DNA of 47,498 nt from Streptococcus pseudopneumoniae (GTDB lineage: Bacteria > Bacillota > Bacilli > Lactobacillales > Streptococcaceae): contig NZ_JUUO01000118.1 in the NCBI RefSeq assembly GCF_001074975.1, positions 1 through 47,498 of the forward strand, in the 5' to 3' direction. A program made the position numbers and the translations under genes. A model generated the notes under the pieces. It was not told where the DNA came from, did not search any database, and worked only from the letters and a program-made list of their open reading frames with translations. This document shows positions 25,700 to 34,421 of the stretch, one piece after another; position 1 is the stretch's first letter; every line of letters starts with the position of its first letter.

Positions 25700-26026
25700 A
25701 TGAGTAAGAAAGCATCTGTTTTTCTAGCCGCAAGTGTTTTAAGTTTTAGCTTTGCTACTGTAGCTAGTGTTGTTAGTCCAACTACAGCACACCCTGCTCC
25801 AAGTCCCATTATTGATGTATGGGAATATGGTGTAAATGATAACTCTGGTTATTCGAATTACTTTGTTAGTTCTCCAGATAATATTGGTTCAAAATCTTCA
25901 GTAACGAATTTTTGGGGAACAGTTAAAGCTCACGATAAACAAGATTATGGATGGGCATATTCAAGTGCTACAAAATCTTGGAGCGATGCTCGATTAAATG
26001 CATATTGGGATTATTATAGATTTTAA
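25700..26026 (+). CDS. Lactococcin 972 family bacteriocin precursor
   Basis: 108 residues. A Sec signal peptide (ASVFLAASVLSFSFATVASV, cleavage around TTA-HP) precedes a mature part of about 78 residues. Family features: DVWEYGVNDNSGYSNYFVSS near the mature N-terminus, SSVTNFWGTVKAHDKQDYGWAY, and the aromatic end NAYWDYYRF. Lcn972 binds lipid II and blocks septum formation; this relative's activity is inferred. The ATG at 25700 is about 19 nt from the GGAG site, too far for good initiation, and a better start may have been lost by a one-base deletion. Dedicated membrane and ABC genes follow. Confidence 0.85.
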   Translation: MSKKASVFLAASVLSFSFATVASVVSPTTAHPAPSPIIDVWEYGVNDNSGYSNYFVSSPDNIGSKSSVTNFWGTVKAHDKQDYGWAYSSATKSWSDARLNAYWDYYRF

Positions 26027-26044
26027 AAATAATTTATGAAAACA

Positions 26045-26075
26045 GGAGACCCAATTATAAAATAGGGTCTCTTGT
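26045..26075 (+). terminator. Stem-loop (attenuator?) after the bacteriocin gene
   Basis: The perfect stem GAGACCC/GGGTCTC with a 12-nt loop is followed by TTGTAAT, a weak U-tract. It would let most transcripts stop after the bacteriocin gene and some continue into the transporter genes. Confidence 0.6.
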
Positions 26076-26091
26076 AATATGGTAAGTGCTT

Positions 26092-28074
26092 ATGAAATTA
26101 AAATTATGTATCATTGGCTTCTTCTTCTGTTTGATTGCTGCAATTGGTTGGGTCACTATTAGCGATACCGAAATGCCCATACCTTTACCAATTGATGGTG
26201 CTTTTTCTATTCAAGGAAAAAGCAATCTTTCTAATAACGAAATATACGAAATGGTTCGTGACTTATCAAAAAAGGAAAAGGTTACCATTTACAAGCCCAT
26301 CGTTCAGAGTTCTGGTCAGTTGAAGTATGTAAATTTTGATGATGTAAATAATGAACAATTAAAGTCAGCACCAATAATAGGGATGTATTACACCCTTGGG
26401 GAAATGGATATAGATAGTTTGAAACCACTTACGATGACGGGGTTGCAAACAGTATATATGGCTTATCCTTGGTATATAGGAGGAATCTTACAATTTACTG
26501 GAACTTTAAGAATACTGTTAATGGGTTCAATTTACTTAACTTTATTAGTTGTGTTATTTGTTGTTAGAACGAAGCAGATTAAAGAAGGAGTGATACGACG
26601 TTCTTTGGGCTTGCCTGTATACGAACTAAAAAGAGATTATGGCATTTCTCTTATTTTTGAACTGATTATGATAGCTTTATGGATGATTTCTTACAGTTCT
26701 TTTTTGGGAAATGGTTTCTTCACCTATAGTTCTAAGTTATTTTTCTCTCTGCTTTTAACGAATTTTATACTATTTCAAATCATTGATTTCATCACCTTTG
26801 TTTTATTTTGGTTGACGATTCAGGTTGAAAAGCCTATTGAAATTATCAAAAACAAGGCAAAAAATAAGCTTATTTTTGTCGTATGGCTTGCCATTATTTC
26901 GATTATCATCCTTATCTCAGGAATTTTTTTACAAGAAACAAAGAGTAGTCAATCCAGTATTAACATCCAGATACAGAATTTAGTACCATGGGACACAGTA
27001 AAAGACTGGAGAAGGATTGAGTTCCTTGGAATTGAAAGTAACTCTACTAAAAATGGAGAAGTTAATGATTCGGATGGTCAGTATCTACAGATCGCTGCTT
27101 CCTTAAAAAACTTAGATTATTTATATATAGATCGATCCTCAGCATATGTTCCAGATTTCATGAAAACTTCACATGTTATGGAAGACTTTTCTAAACAATT
27201 AGAAAATGACGGAATAACGAATCCAGAAATAAATAAAGAGTTGATTTATATCAATCAAACAGGTGCTAACCTACAAAATAAAGTGAATGGAACAAACTAT
27301 CATCTTTTAGATAATAAGATAGCAACCATCTATATTCCTGAGAAATGGAAAGAAAATCAGAAATCTATTGAAAATACAGTTGTAGCAGAACAATTTATTG
27401 GAACAAACTATACAAAAGAAGAAATTGCAGTACAAATAATTCCTGATGGGGATAAAATTTTTTATTTCAATGAAGATACTGATGATAGTCATAAAATGAA
27501 AGAGTTTTTACCAATGGCAAGTGTAGCAGATAGCAAAGATAACATTGTTGTTGTGTTAGATACGGACAAAATGATTGAAAACAACAAGTTTTCTTTGGCT
27601 AGTAATATAACACATAAGTCTCTTTTTAGTCCTGAGGCGGTAAAGAAAATAAATGAGATGGCTACCCAGTTGAATTTTTCAATGAATCCAGTAGATGTTT
27701 ACCAAATTGTGAAATTAAAGATCCAGTCCTTAGAGCACCAAATTCTACTTTCACAAATCTTGCAGAAGATAATTTACAGTATTGTCTTTATACTCATTTA
27801 TCAATATGTCCAACTTTATATTGCCCTAAAACAGAATGAATATGTGAAGAAAATCATTTTAGGTCTGTCAAAAACATATATAGCAATTTCAAGTCTCAAG
27901 TATTTTATGATGACTATTACAATCGTTATCCTATTTACATTTCTTATGACAGGTCAAATAGAGTTGCTATATATTGGTCTTGCTTCTCTGCTCGTTTTGA
28001 TGTTGTCAATAATCATGAGTTTTAGAAAATTATCTGAAAGCTACACTAAAATTTTAAAAGGAGATGAAACATGA
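26092..28074 (+). CDS. Bacteriocin-associated integral membrane protein (DUF1430)
   Basis: 660 residues from the ATG at 26092; a GTG 6 nt upstream is also possible. An N-terminal helix (LCIIGFFFCLIAAIGWVTI) is followed by an external domain, about four helices between residues 140 and 285, a second large external domain (about 290-555) and three helices near the C-terminus. This is the membrane partner typical of lactococcin-972 loci, similar in layout to MacB/FtsX-type permeases. It probably exports the bacteriocin or gives immunity with the ABC protein. The stop overlaps the ABC start by 4 nt. Confidence 0.88.
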   Translation: MKLKLCIIGFFFCLIAAIGWVTISDTEMPIPLPIDGAFSIQGKSNLSNNEIYEMVRDLSKKEKVTIYKPIVQSSGQLKYVNFDDVNNEQLKSAPIIGMYYTLGEMDIDSLKPLTMTGLQTVYMAYPWYIGGILQFTGTLRILLMGSIYLTLLVVLFVVRTKQIKEGVIRRSLGLPVYELKRDYGISLIFELIMIALWMISYSSFLGNGFFTYSSKLFFSLLLTNFILFQIIDFITFVLFWLTIQVEKPIEIIKNKAKNKLIFVVWLAIISIIILISGIFLQETKSSQSSINIQIQNLVPWDTVKDWRRIEFLGIESNSTKNGEVNDSDGQYLQIAASLKNLDYLYIDRSSAYVPDFMKTSHVMEDFSKQLENDGITNPEINKELIYINQTGANLQNKVNGTNYHLLDNKIATIYIPEKWKENQKSIENTVVAEQFIGTNYTKEEIAVQIIPDGDKIFYFNEDTDDSHKMKEFLPMASVADSKDNIVVVLDTDKMIENNKFSLASNITHKSLFSPEAVKKINEMATQLNFSMNPVDVYQIVKLKIQSLEHQILLSQILQKIIYSIVFILIYQYVQLYIALKQNEYVKKIILGLSKTYIAISSLKYFMMTITIVILFTFLMTGQIELLYIGLASLLVLMLSIIMSFRKLSESYTKILKGDET

Positions 28075-28694
28075 CAATTGACCTTTTGAACGTTTCAAAA
28101 AGTTTCGGCTCAAAAAAGATCTTTACAGACTTAAATTTAAGATTTGAATCTGGAAAAAGTTATGGATTGATTGGAGGTTCCGGATCTGGTAAAAGCACCC
28201 TTCTTAATATTATAGGAAGATTAGAAAAAATTGACAGTGGGAATGTTTTAGTTGATAAACAAGATATTTGGAAGATAAAAGAAAGAACTTTTTTTAAAAA
28301 TACTGTTGGATATGTATTTCAGAATTATTCTTTAATAGATAACAAAACAGTATATGATAATTTGAAACTTATCACTAAAGACAAAAAAACAATAACTGAT
28401 GTACTTGAAAAAGTAGGACTGTCAAGTGACTACTTACATCAAAAAATATATGAATTGTCTGGAGGGCAGGCTCAACGTGTAGCTATTGCCAGAATGTTAA
28501 TGAAACCACGTAAAATTATCTTAGCAGATGAACCCACAGGAGCTTTAGATGGTGAGATTGGAAAAGAAATTATTCGTTTATTATTAAATGAGACAGCTGA
28601 AGACAAATATGTTATTATAGCGACACATGATCCAGCTGTCTATAATAAAGTTGATGTGATCATTGATATGAAAGATATAGGGGATAATGTATGA
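28071..28694 (+). CDS. Bacteriocin ABC transporter ATPase, lactococcin-972 group
   Basis: 207 residues, one ABC domain. Walker A GGSGSGKST (about 36-44), Q-loop GYVFQNYSLID, signature LSGGQAQRVAIARML, Walker B KIILADEPTGALD and switch histidine ATHD are all intact. It works with the DUF1430 membrane protein, whose gene overlaps its start by 4 nt (ATGA), and it overlaps the next gene by 4 nt. A role in export versus self-immunity cannot be decided from sequence. Confidence 0.92.
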   Translation: MTIDLLNVSKSFGSKKIFTDLNLRFESGKSYGLIGGSGSGKSTLLNIIGRLEKIDSGNVLVDKQDIWKIKERTFFKNTVGYVFQNYSLIDNKTVYDNLKLITKDKKTITDVLEKVGLSSDYLHQKIYELSGGQAQRVAIARMLMKPRKIILADEPTGALDGEIGKEIIRLLLNETAEDKYVIIATHDPAVYNKVDVIIDMKDIGDNV

Positions 28695-29191
28695 AAAAGA
28701 TAATTTATATTGCTTTGATCTTTGTAGCTGGGCTACTTGCTATTTTCTTCTTTGGAAAACAAATGATCACAAAAGAAAATACCAATAAACCAACACTGGA
28801 GTTAATAGTCTATACGCTTTCTTCTAGTGATACAGAAAAATGGAATAAAGTGAGACAAGTAGAAACGGAAGAAGCTATATACTTCATAACTGTGAAAGAA
28901 TTAGCATCTTCAGAAGAAGTATTTTCAAACATCATTGCAAATGGAGCTGCTGCGGGGTTCGGAGTTCGTGAAGAAGAAGTGAAGAAATTCAATAATGGTT
29001 TAGGAGACACTATAGAGGACTCTAAGCATAATAAACTAATTGATATAGAATTTTTTACTTTTTCTAATGCTGACGAGGGATTTGTAGTAGCAAATTTTGA
29101 CTACGGTAATGAAGAGTTGAATTCTCAGAAAAAAGATATAAAAGTGTTATATAAAAAAATATATGAATCTTTTAAAGAAAAGAATAAATGA
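28691..29191 (+). CDS. Membrane-anchored protein of the bacteriocin operon
   Basis: 166 residues. One N-terminal hydrophobic helix (IIYIALIFVAGLLAIFFFG, no lipobox cysteine) is followed by a soluble, acidic, probably extracellular domain of about 140 residues. No motif that I recognise. It is translationally coupled to the ABC gene (ATGA overlap) and is the last gene before a BOX element. By position it is a candidate immunity or accessory protein, an inference from operon context only. Confidence 0.75.
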   Translation: MKKIIYIALIFVAGLLAIFFFGKQMITKENTNKPTLELIVYTLSSSDTEKWNKVRQVETEEAIYFITVKELASSEEVFSNIIANGAAAGFGVREEEVKKFNNGLGDTIEDSKHNKLIDIEFFTFSNADEGFVVANFDYGNEELNSQKKDIKVLYKKIYESFKEKNK

Positions 29192-29232
29192 TTGTGTTAT
29201 AATCCTTATATTTTGCTATGGCTTGCTAATTG

Positions 29233-29383
29233 ATACTCTTCGAAAATCTCTTCAAACCACGTCAGCGTCGCCTTACCGTAGATAGGGTTAGTGACTTCGT
29301 CAGTTCTATCTACAACCTCAAAACGGTGTTTTGAGCAACCTGCGGCTAGCTTCCTAGTTTGCTTTTTGATTTTCATTGAGTAT
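29233..29383 (+). repeat. BOX element (A-B-C), plus orientation
   Basis: Starts ATACTCTTCGAAAATCTC (boxA), contains CGTCAGCGTCGCCTTACCG, one boxB (CTACAACCTCAAAACGGTG) and ends with boxC TTTTTGATTTTCATTGAGTA. It separates the bacteriocin operon from gor. Confidence 0.94.
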
Positions 29384-29430
29384 GATTTTTTCATATCTTA
29401 TTTCAACATACTATAACATAAGACATAAGA

Positions 29431-29467
29431 AAACGAGTATCTCCAGCTACAGAAATACTCGCTTTTT
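29431..29467. terminator. Bidirectional terminator after gor
   Basis: The stem CGAGTAT/ATACTCG with a 14-nt loop has T-tracts on both sides. It is placed to end gor on the minus strand, about 42 nt beyond the stop. Confidence 0.7.
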
Positions 29468-29508
29468 GATATTTAGAAGTGTTTTTTGCTCTGCTTCTTT
29501 TGTTTCGA

Positions 29509-30855
29509 TTAACGCATGGTTACAAATTCTTCAGATGCAGTTGGGTGAATCGCAACGGTTGCATCAAAGTCAGCCTTGGTTGCTCCCATTTTGATAGCAA
29601 CGGCAAATCCTTGGATCATTTCATCAACGCCATAGCCAATTCCATGAAGTCCGACAACTTTTTCTTCTGAACCAGCTGTTATGAGTTTGAAACGGGATTC
29701 TTGTCTATTGCTAGTAACGGCAGAGTACATAGATGCAAAGCTTGATTTGTAAACCTTGATTTGATCTTGACCGTATTCTTTGATAGCTTTCTCTTCGGTC
29801 AAGCCAACCGTTCCGATAGCAGGGTGTGAAAAGACAACAGTTGGAATAGTTGAGTAGTCCATTTTAGCAGTTGTTTTGCCGTTAAAGAGACGTTCAGACA
29901 AAGTACGTCCAGCCTTGATAGCAACTGGAGTTAGTTCTTTTTCACCCGTTACATCACCTAGAGCGTAGATTCCCTCAACAACAGTATTTTGGTATTCATC
30001 TACTTGGATAAAGCCACGTTCGTTCAGAGTTACTCCAGCTTTTTCAAGTTGCAAGCTCTTAACGTTTGGACGGCGACCTGTAGCCCAGATAACTTGGCTA
30101 GCTGTGTGACTAGTACCATCTTCGAAATGAATGGTAATGCCTTCAGCAGTTTTTTCTAACTTGATAGGGACTTTGTGAGTATGAAGCGGCAAGTTTATTC
30201 TTTCCATTTCCTTGACCAGACCTTCAACGATGTAAGAATCAAAACCACGTAAAGGACGATCACGACGAACAAAGAGGTCTGTCTTGACACCAAAAGTGTG
30301 GAGTACTCCAGCCAATTCAACGGCGATATAACCAGCGCCTAGAATAGCAACTGACTCTGGCAATTCTTCCCAGGCAAATACATCATCAGAAGAACCACCT
30401 AGTTCAGCACCAGGAATATTTGGAATACTTGGATGGGCACCAGTAGCAATCACGATATGTTTAGCACGAATCAGTTCACCATTTACGCTGACAGTATGAG
30501 AATCTACAAATTCAGCATGACCTTCAATCAAGTCTACACCGTTGCGTTTAAAACTGCCATCATAAGAAGAACGAGCGCGATCAATGTAGGCTTCACGATT
30601 GTGACGTAGGGTTGCAAAGTCAAAGTTAAGATCAGTAGTCTTAAAGCCGTAGTCTTCTCCAAATTGATGGAAAGTCTCAGCGATTTGTGCTCCGTACCAC
30701 ATGATTTTTTTGGGAACACAACCGATGTTGACGCAAGTTCCACCGAGTTTCTTTTCCTCAATAACAGCTGCTTTGGCACCATGTTCGCCAGCACGGTTCA
30801 TGGTAGCAATTCCCCCGCTACCTCCACCGATAGCAATGATATCGTATTCTCTCAT
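29509..30855 (-). CDS. gor: Glutathione-disulfide reductase
   Basis: Flavoenzyme reducing glutathione disulfide with NADPH. 448 residues. The FAD Rossmann motif [12 protein letters not shown] (about 6-17), redox-active [13 protein letters not shown] (Cys41 and Cys46), NADP-binding [15 protein letters not shown] with the following [12 protein letters not shown] arginines, and C-terminal HPTASEEFV with the catalytic histidine are all present. Streptococci of this group import rather than make glutathione, so the gene supports oxidative and metal stress defence. Monocistronic, with its own promoter and terminator. Confidence 0.96.
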   Translation of the reverse strand: MREYDIIAIGGGSGGIATMNRAGEHGAKAAVIEEKKLGGTCVNIGCVPKKIMWYGAQIAETFHQFGEDYGFKTTDLNFDFATLRHNREAYIDRARSSYDGSFKRNGVDLIEGHAEFVDSHTVSVNGELIRAKHIVIATGAHPSIPNIPGAELGGSSDDVFAWEELPESVAILGAGYIAVELAGVLHTFGVKTDLFVRRDRPLRGFDSYIVEGLVKEMERINLPLHTHKVPIKLEKTAEGITIHFEDGTSHTASQVIWATGRRPNVKSLQLEKAGVTLNERGFIQVDEYQNTVVEGIYALGDVTGEKELTPVAIKAGRTLSERLFNGKTTAKMDYSTIPTVVFSHPAIGTVGLTEEKAIKEYGQDQIKVYKSSFASMYSAVTSNRQESRFKLITAGSEEKVVGLHGIGYGVDEMIQGFAVAIKMGATKADFDATVAIHPTASEEFVTMR

Positions 30856-30909
30856 TGAAAACTCCTTTGTACTCTGTGAAATAATAGAGTGTCATTTTTT
30901 GATAGTCAT

Positions 30910-30938
30910 ATTCTATCTTTTTTTTGATTTGATTGCAA
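30910..30938 (-). promoter_or_regulatory. gor promoter
   Basis: Minus strand: TTGCAA, a 17-nt spacer, TAGAAT. A GGAG site precedes the ATG at 30855. Confidence 0.55.
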
Positions 30939-31030
30939 AAATCTGCTACGTTCAAAAAAATTAGAGAAAAGGCTTGCAAAAAGGCAAAATAAAGTGTATT
31001 ATATATCTAGTACAATAACAAAAAATAAAT

Positions 31031-31087
31031 TCCGAACAATTATTGAATCCTGAAATGTCATTATTTCGTTCTGAACTGTTATTGTTT
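31031..31087 (+). repeat. Three imperfect direct repeats upstream of the efflux operon
   Basis: Three copies of a unit like C(C/T)GAAC...TTATTG begin near 31031, 31048 and 31069, spaced 18 and 21 bp, about two helical turns each. The last copy overlaps the -35. This looks like a binding array for a response regulator or similar activator. Confidence 0.45.
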
Positions 31088-31110
31088 CAAATTGATAATT
31101 TTTGTATAAT
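31082..31110 (+). promoter_or_regulatory. Promoter of the MacAB-like efflux operon
   Basis: TTGTTT (31082-31087), a 17-nt spacer and TATAAT (31105-31110), 37 nt before the start. Confidence 0.65.
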
Positions 31111-31146
31111 ATTGTTAAGGACTTTAAATCAAAAAGGAGTTTCATT

Positions 31147-32352
31147 ATGAAAAAAAATGGTAAAGCTAAAAAGTGGCAATTGTATGCAGCAATTGGTGCT
31201 GCAAGCGTAGTTGTATTGGGGGCTGGGGGGATTTTGCTCTTTAGACAACCTTCTCAGACTGCTGTAAAAGATGAGGCTACTCATCTTGTTGTTGCCAAGG
31301 AAGGAAGCGTGGCATCTTCTGTTTTATTATCAGGAACAGTAACAGCAAAAAATGAACAATATGTTTATTTTGATGCTAGTAAGGGAGATTTAGATGAAAT
31401 CCTTGTTTCTGTGGGTGATAAGGTCAGCGAAGGCCAGGCTTTAGTCAAGTACAGTAGTTCAGAAGCCCAGGCAGCCTATGATTCAGCTAGTCGAGCAGTA
31501 GCTAAGGCAGATCGTCATATCAATGAACTCAATCAAGCACGAAATGAAGCCGCTTCAGCTCCGGCTCCACAGTTACCAGCGCCAGCAGGAGGAGAAGGTG
31601 CAGCAGCCCAAACCCCAGCTCCAGTATCAGGAAATGCAGTTTCCTCTATTGATGCACAACTAGGGGATGCTCGTGATGCCCGTGCAGATGCAGCAGCGCA
31701 ATTAAGCAAGGCTCAAAGTCAGTTGGATGCCATGACGGTTCTCAGTACCCTAGAAGGAACTGTGGTAGAAGTCAACCGCAACGTTTCTAAATCTCCAACA
31801 GGAGCTAGCCAAGTGGTGGTTCATGTCGTAAGTAATGAAAACTTGCAAGTTAAGGGTGAACTATCTGAATATAATCTTGCCAACCTATCTGTTGGACAAG
31901 AAGTAACCTTTACTTCTAAAGTTTACCAAGATAAGAGCTGGACAGGTAAGATTAGCTATATCTCTGACTATCCTAAAACCAATGGCGAAGCAGCAAGTGC
32001 AACGGCTGCCGCAGCAGCTGGTAATTCTGGTTCCAAATATCCATATACCATCGACGTTACAAGTGAAATCGGTGTCTTGAAACAAGGATTTTCAGTTAGT
32101 GTTGAGGTGAAGAATAAGACTAAAGCTATTTTGGTTCCTCTAACAAGTATTGTGACTGAAAATGATAAGAACTATGTCTGGGTGCTTGACGAGCAGAAAA
32201 AGGCCAAGAAAGTGGAAGTTGGTTTGGGCAATGCTGATGCAGACAACCAAGAAATCACTTCAGGTCTGACAAATGGAGTCAAGGTCATCAGTAACCCAAC
32301 GTCTTCTCTAGAGGAAGGAAAAGAGGTGAAGGCTGATGAAGAAACTAATTAG
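31147..32352 (+). CDS. MacA-like membrane fusion protein of an ABC efflux pump
   Basis: 401 residues from the ATG at 31147 (AAAGGAG site); the longer frame upstream has no site. One N-terminal membrane helix (LYAAIGAASVVVLGAGGILLF), a lipoyl/barrel-sandwich hybrid domain split by a helical hairpin, a Pro/Ala-rich stretch near residues 135-165, and a C-terminal beta-barrel/membrane-proximal domain. It corresponds to Spr0693, which I remember as the adaptor of a structurally characterised pneumococcal MacAB-like pump (Spr0693-0695) exporting antimicrobials. It overlaps the ATPase gene by 17 nt. Confidence 0.92.
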   Translation: MKKNGKAKKWQLYAAIGAASVVVLGAGGILLFRQPSQTAVKDEATHLVVAKEGSVASSVLLSGTVTAKNEQYVYFDASKGDLDEILVSVGDKVSEGQALVKYSSSEAQAAYDSASRAVAKADRHINELNQARNEAASAPAPQLPAPAGGEGAAAQTPAPVSGNAVSSIDAQLGDARDARADAAAQLSKAQSQLDAMTVLSTLEGTVVEVNRNVSKSPTGASQVVVHVVSNENLQVKGELSEYNLANLSVGQEVTFTSKVYQDKSWTGKISYISDYPKTNGEAASATAAAAAGNSGSKYPYTIDVTSEIGVLKQGFSVSVEVKNKTKAILVPLTSIVTENDKNYVWVLDEQKKAKKVEVGLGNADADNQEITSGLTNGVKVISNPTSSLEEGKEVKADEETN

Positions 32353-33037
32353 TTTAAAAAATATCTGCAGAAGCTACCGTAATGGTGACCAAGAACTGCA
32401 GGTTCTCAAAAATATCAACCTAGAAGTGAACGAGGGTGAGTTTGTCGCCATCATGGGACCATCTGGTTCTGGTAAGTCCACTCTGATGAATACCATTGGC
32501 ATGTTGGATACACCAAGCAGTGGAGAGTATTATCTTGAAGGCCAAGAAGTGGCTGGATTGGGTGAAAAACAACTAGCCAAGGTCCGTAACCAACAAATCG
32601 GATTTGTCTTTCAGCAGTTCTTTCTTCTATCCAAACTCAATGCTCTACAAAATATAGAATTGCCCTTGATTTACGCAGGAGTTTCGGCTTCAAAACGGCG
32701 CAAGTTGGCTGAGGAATATCTAGATAAGGTTGAATTGACTGAGCGTAGTCACCATTTGCCTTCTGAATTATCTGGTGGTCAGAAGCAACGTGTGGCTATT
32801 GCGCGTGCCTTGGTAAACAATCCTTCTATCATCTTAGCAGATGAACCGACAGGAGCATTGGATACCAAAACAGGGAATCAAATCATGCAATTATTAGTTG
32901 AACTGAATAATGAAGGAAAAACAATTATTATGGTAACGCATGAGCCTGAAATCGCTGCTTATGCCAAACGCCAGATTGTTATTCGGGATGGAGTTATTTC
33001 GTCTGACAGTGCTCAGTTAGAAAAGGAGGAAAACTAA
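32336..33037 (+). CDS. MacB-like ABC transporter ATPase
   Basis: 233 residues. Walker A GPSGSGKST (about 42-50), Q-loop GFVFQQFFLLS, signature LSGGQKQRVAIARAL, Walker B SIILADEPTGALD and switch region VTHEPE are intact. It belongs to the LolD/MacB-type family that drives mechanotransmission rather than substrate translocation. It overlaps the adaptor gene by 17 nt, and the permease starts 1 nt after its end. Confidence 0.95.
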   Translation: MKKLISLKNICRSYRNGDQELQVLKNINLEVNEGEFVAIMGPSGSGKSTLMNTIGMLDTPSSGEYYLEGQEVAGLGEKQLAKVRNQQIGFVFQQFFLLSKLNALQNIELPLIYAGVSASKRRKLAEEYLDKVELTERSHHLPSELSGGQKQRVAIARALVNNPSIILADEPTGALDTKTGNQIMQLLVELNNEGKTIIMVTHEPEIAAYAKRQIVIRDGVISSDSAQLEKEEN

Positions 33038-33038
33038 G

Positions 33039-34298
33039 ATGCAGAATCTGAAATTTGCCTTTTCATCTATCATGGCACATAAGATGCGCTCTTTTCTTAC
33101 TATGATTGGGATTATCATTGGTGTTTCATCAGTTGTTGTGATTATGGCTCTGGGGGATTCTATGTCTCGTCAGATCAATAAAAATATGACCAAGTCACAG
33201 AAGAATATTCATGTCTTTTTCTCGCCTATTAAAAGTAAAGACGGTTCTTTTACCCAAAAACAATCAGCTTTAACAGTTTCTGGGAAAGAAGAGGAAGTTC
33301 ATGTTGAACCACCAAAACCACAAGAATCTTGGGTCAAGGAGGCGGCCAAACTGAAGGGGGTAGATAGTTACTATGTAACCAACTCAACAAATACCACCTT
33401 GTCTTATAAAGATAAAAAAGTAGAGCGAGCTAGCTTGACAGGTGGCAATATTACCTACATGAAGGCGGTTGAAAATGAAATTGTTGCAGGACGAAGTCTC
33501 ATGGCTCAGGATTATAAAGATGTGGCCAGTGTCATTTTACTAGACCAAGAACTTGCTAATAGTCTGTTTGGGTCAGCTCAAGAAGCGGTTAACCAAATTA
33601 TAGATGTTGGTGGCTTTAGTTATCGTGTCATTGGTGTCTATACTAGCGACGAGTCCAAGGCTGCCAAGACTTTTGGTATTGGTGGACTTCCAATTACGAC
33701 TAATATTTCTCTTGCAAATAACTTCAATATGGATGAAATTTCTGATATTGTCTTTCGTGTCAATGATACCAGTTTGACACCAACAGTGGGACCAGAATTA
33801 GCTAGAAAATTGACCGAGATTGCTGGTCTTCAGCAAGGGGAGTATCAGGTGGCAGATGCAACTGCAGCCTTCCAAGAAGTACAACAACTTTTTGGCTTTA
33901 TAACTACGATTATTAGTGCCATTGCGGGAATCTCCCTCTTTGTTGGAGGGACTGGTGTTATGAACATCATGCTAGTTTCGGTGACAGAGCGTACGCGTGA
34001 GATTGGTCTCCGTAAGGCTTTGGGTGCAACACGTGCTAATATTTTAATCCAGTTTTTGATTGAATCCATGATTTTGACCTTACTAGGTGGAGTCATTGGT
34101 CTAACCATTGCGACAGGCTTAACAGCTATAGCTGGGATACTTTTACAAGGATTGATTGCGGGTATAGAAGTGGGAGTATCAATCCCAGTTGCCCTATTTA
34201 GTCTTGCAGTTTCAGCTAGTGTAGGTATGATTTTTGGAGTCTTGCCAGCTAATAAAGCATCGAAACTTGATCCAATTGAAGCCCTTCGTTATGAATAA
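33039..34298 (+). CDS. MacB-like ABC transporter permease
   Basis: 419 residues. The N-terminal helix (about 17-40, SFLTMIGIIIGVSSVVVIMA), a large extracellular domain (about 41-280) and three C-terminal helices (about 285-310, 335-365 and 375-400) give the four-helix FtsX/MacB topology. The block VSVTERTREIGLRKALGATR is diagnostic. The last gene of the three-gene pump; it ends at a terminator. Expected substrates are antimicrobial peptides or antibiotics, from the pneumococcal homolog. Confidence 0.94.
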   Translation: MQNLKFAFSSIMAHKMRSFLTMIGIIIGVSSVVVIMALGDSMSRQINKNMTKSQKNIHVFFSPIKSKDGSFTQKQSALTVSGKEEEVHVEPPKPQESWVKEAAKLKGVDSYYVTNSTNTTLSYKDKKVERASLTGGNITYMKAVENEIVAGRSLMAQDYKDVASVILLDQELANSLFGSAQEAVNQIIDVGGFSYRVIGVYTSDESKAAKTFGIGGLPITTNISLANNFNMDEISDIVFRVNDTSLTPTVGPELARKLTEIAGLQQGEYQVADATAAFQEVQQLFGFITTIISAIAGISLFVGGTGVMNIMLVSVTERTREIGLRKALGATRANILIQFLIESMILTLLGGVIGLTIATGLTAIAGILLQGLIAGIEVGVSIPVALFSLAVSASVGMIFGVLPANKASKLDPIEALRYE

Positions 34299-34301
34299 GA
34301 T

Positions 34302-34335
34302 AAACAAGATGGACACTCGTCTATCTTGTTTTTGT
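34302..34335 (+). terminator. Terminator after the efflux operon
   Basis: The stem AAACAAGAT-GAC/GTC-ATCTTGTTT with an ACTC loop is followed by T residues. Confidence 0.85.
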
Positions 34336-34367
34336 ATGGATTTCCCTATCGAAAATCATTAAAAATG

Positions 34368-34376
34368 TGATATAAT
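34368..34376 (+). promoter_or_regulatory. metG extended -10 promoter
   Basis: TGATATAAT, an extended -10, lies 45 nt before the metG ATG. The short leader leaves no room for a T-box or SAM riboswitch. Confidence 0.6.
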
Positions 34377-34421
34377 GAAGTGTTAGAAAAACAGGTTTCA
34401 TTTGCCTGGAAAGGAAAAATT

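Noticed and set aside
34376..34421. A riboswitch or T-box in front of metG
   Set aside because: The leader is only about 40 nt and shows no T-box or SAM-riboswitch core.
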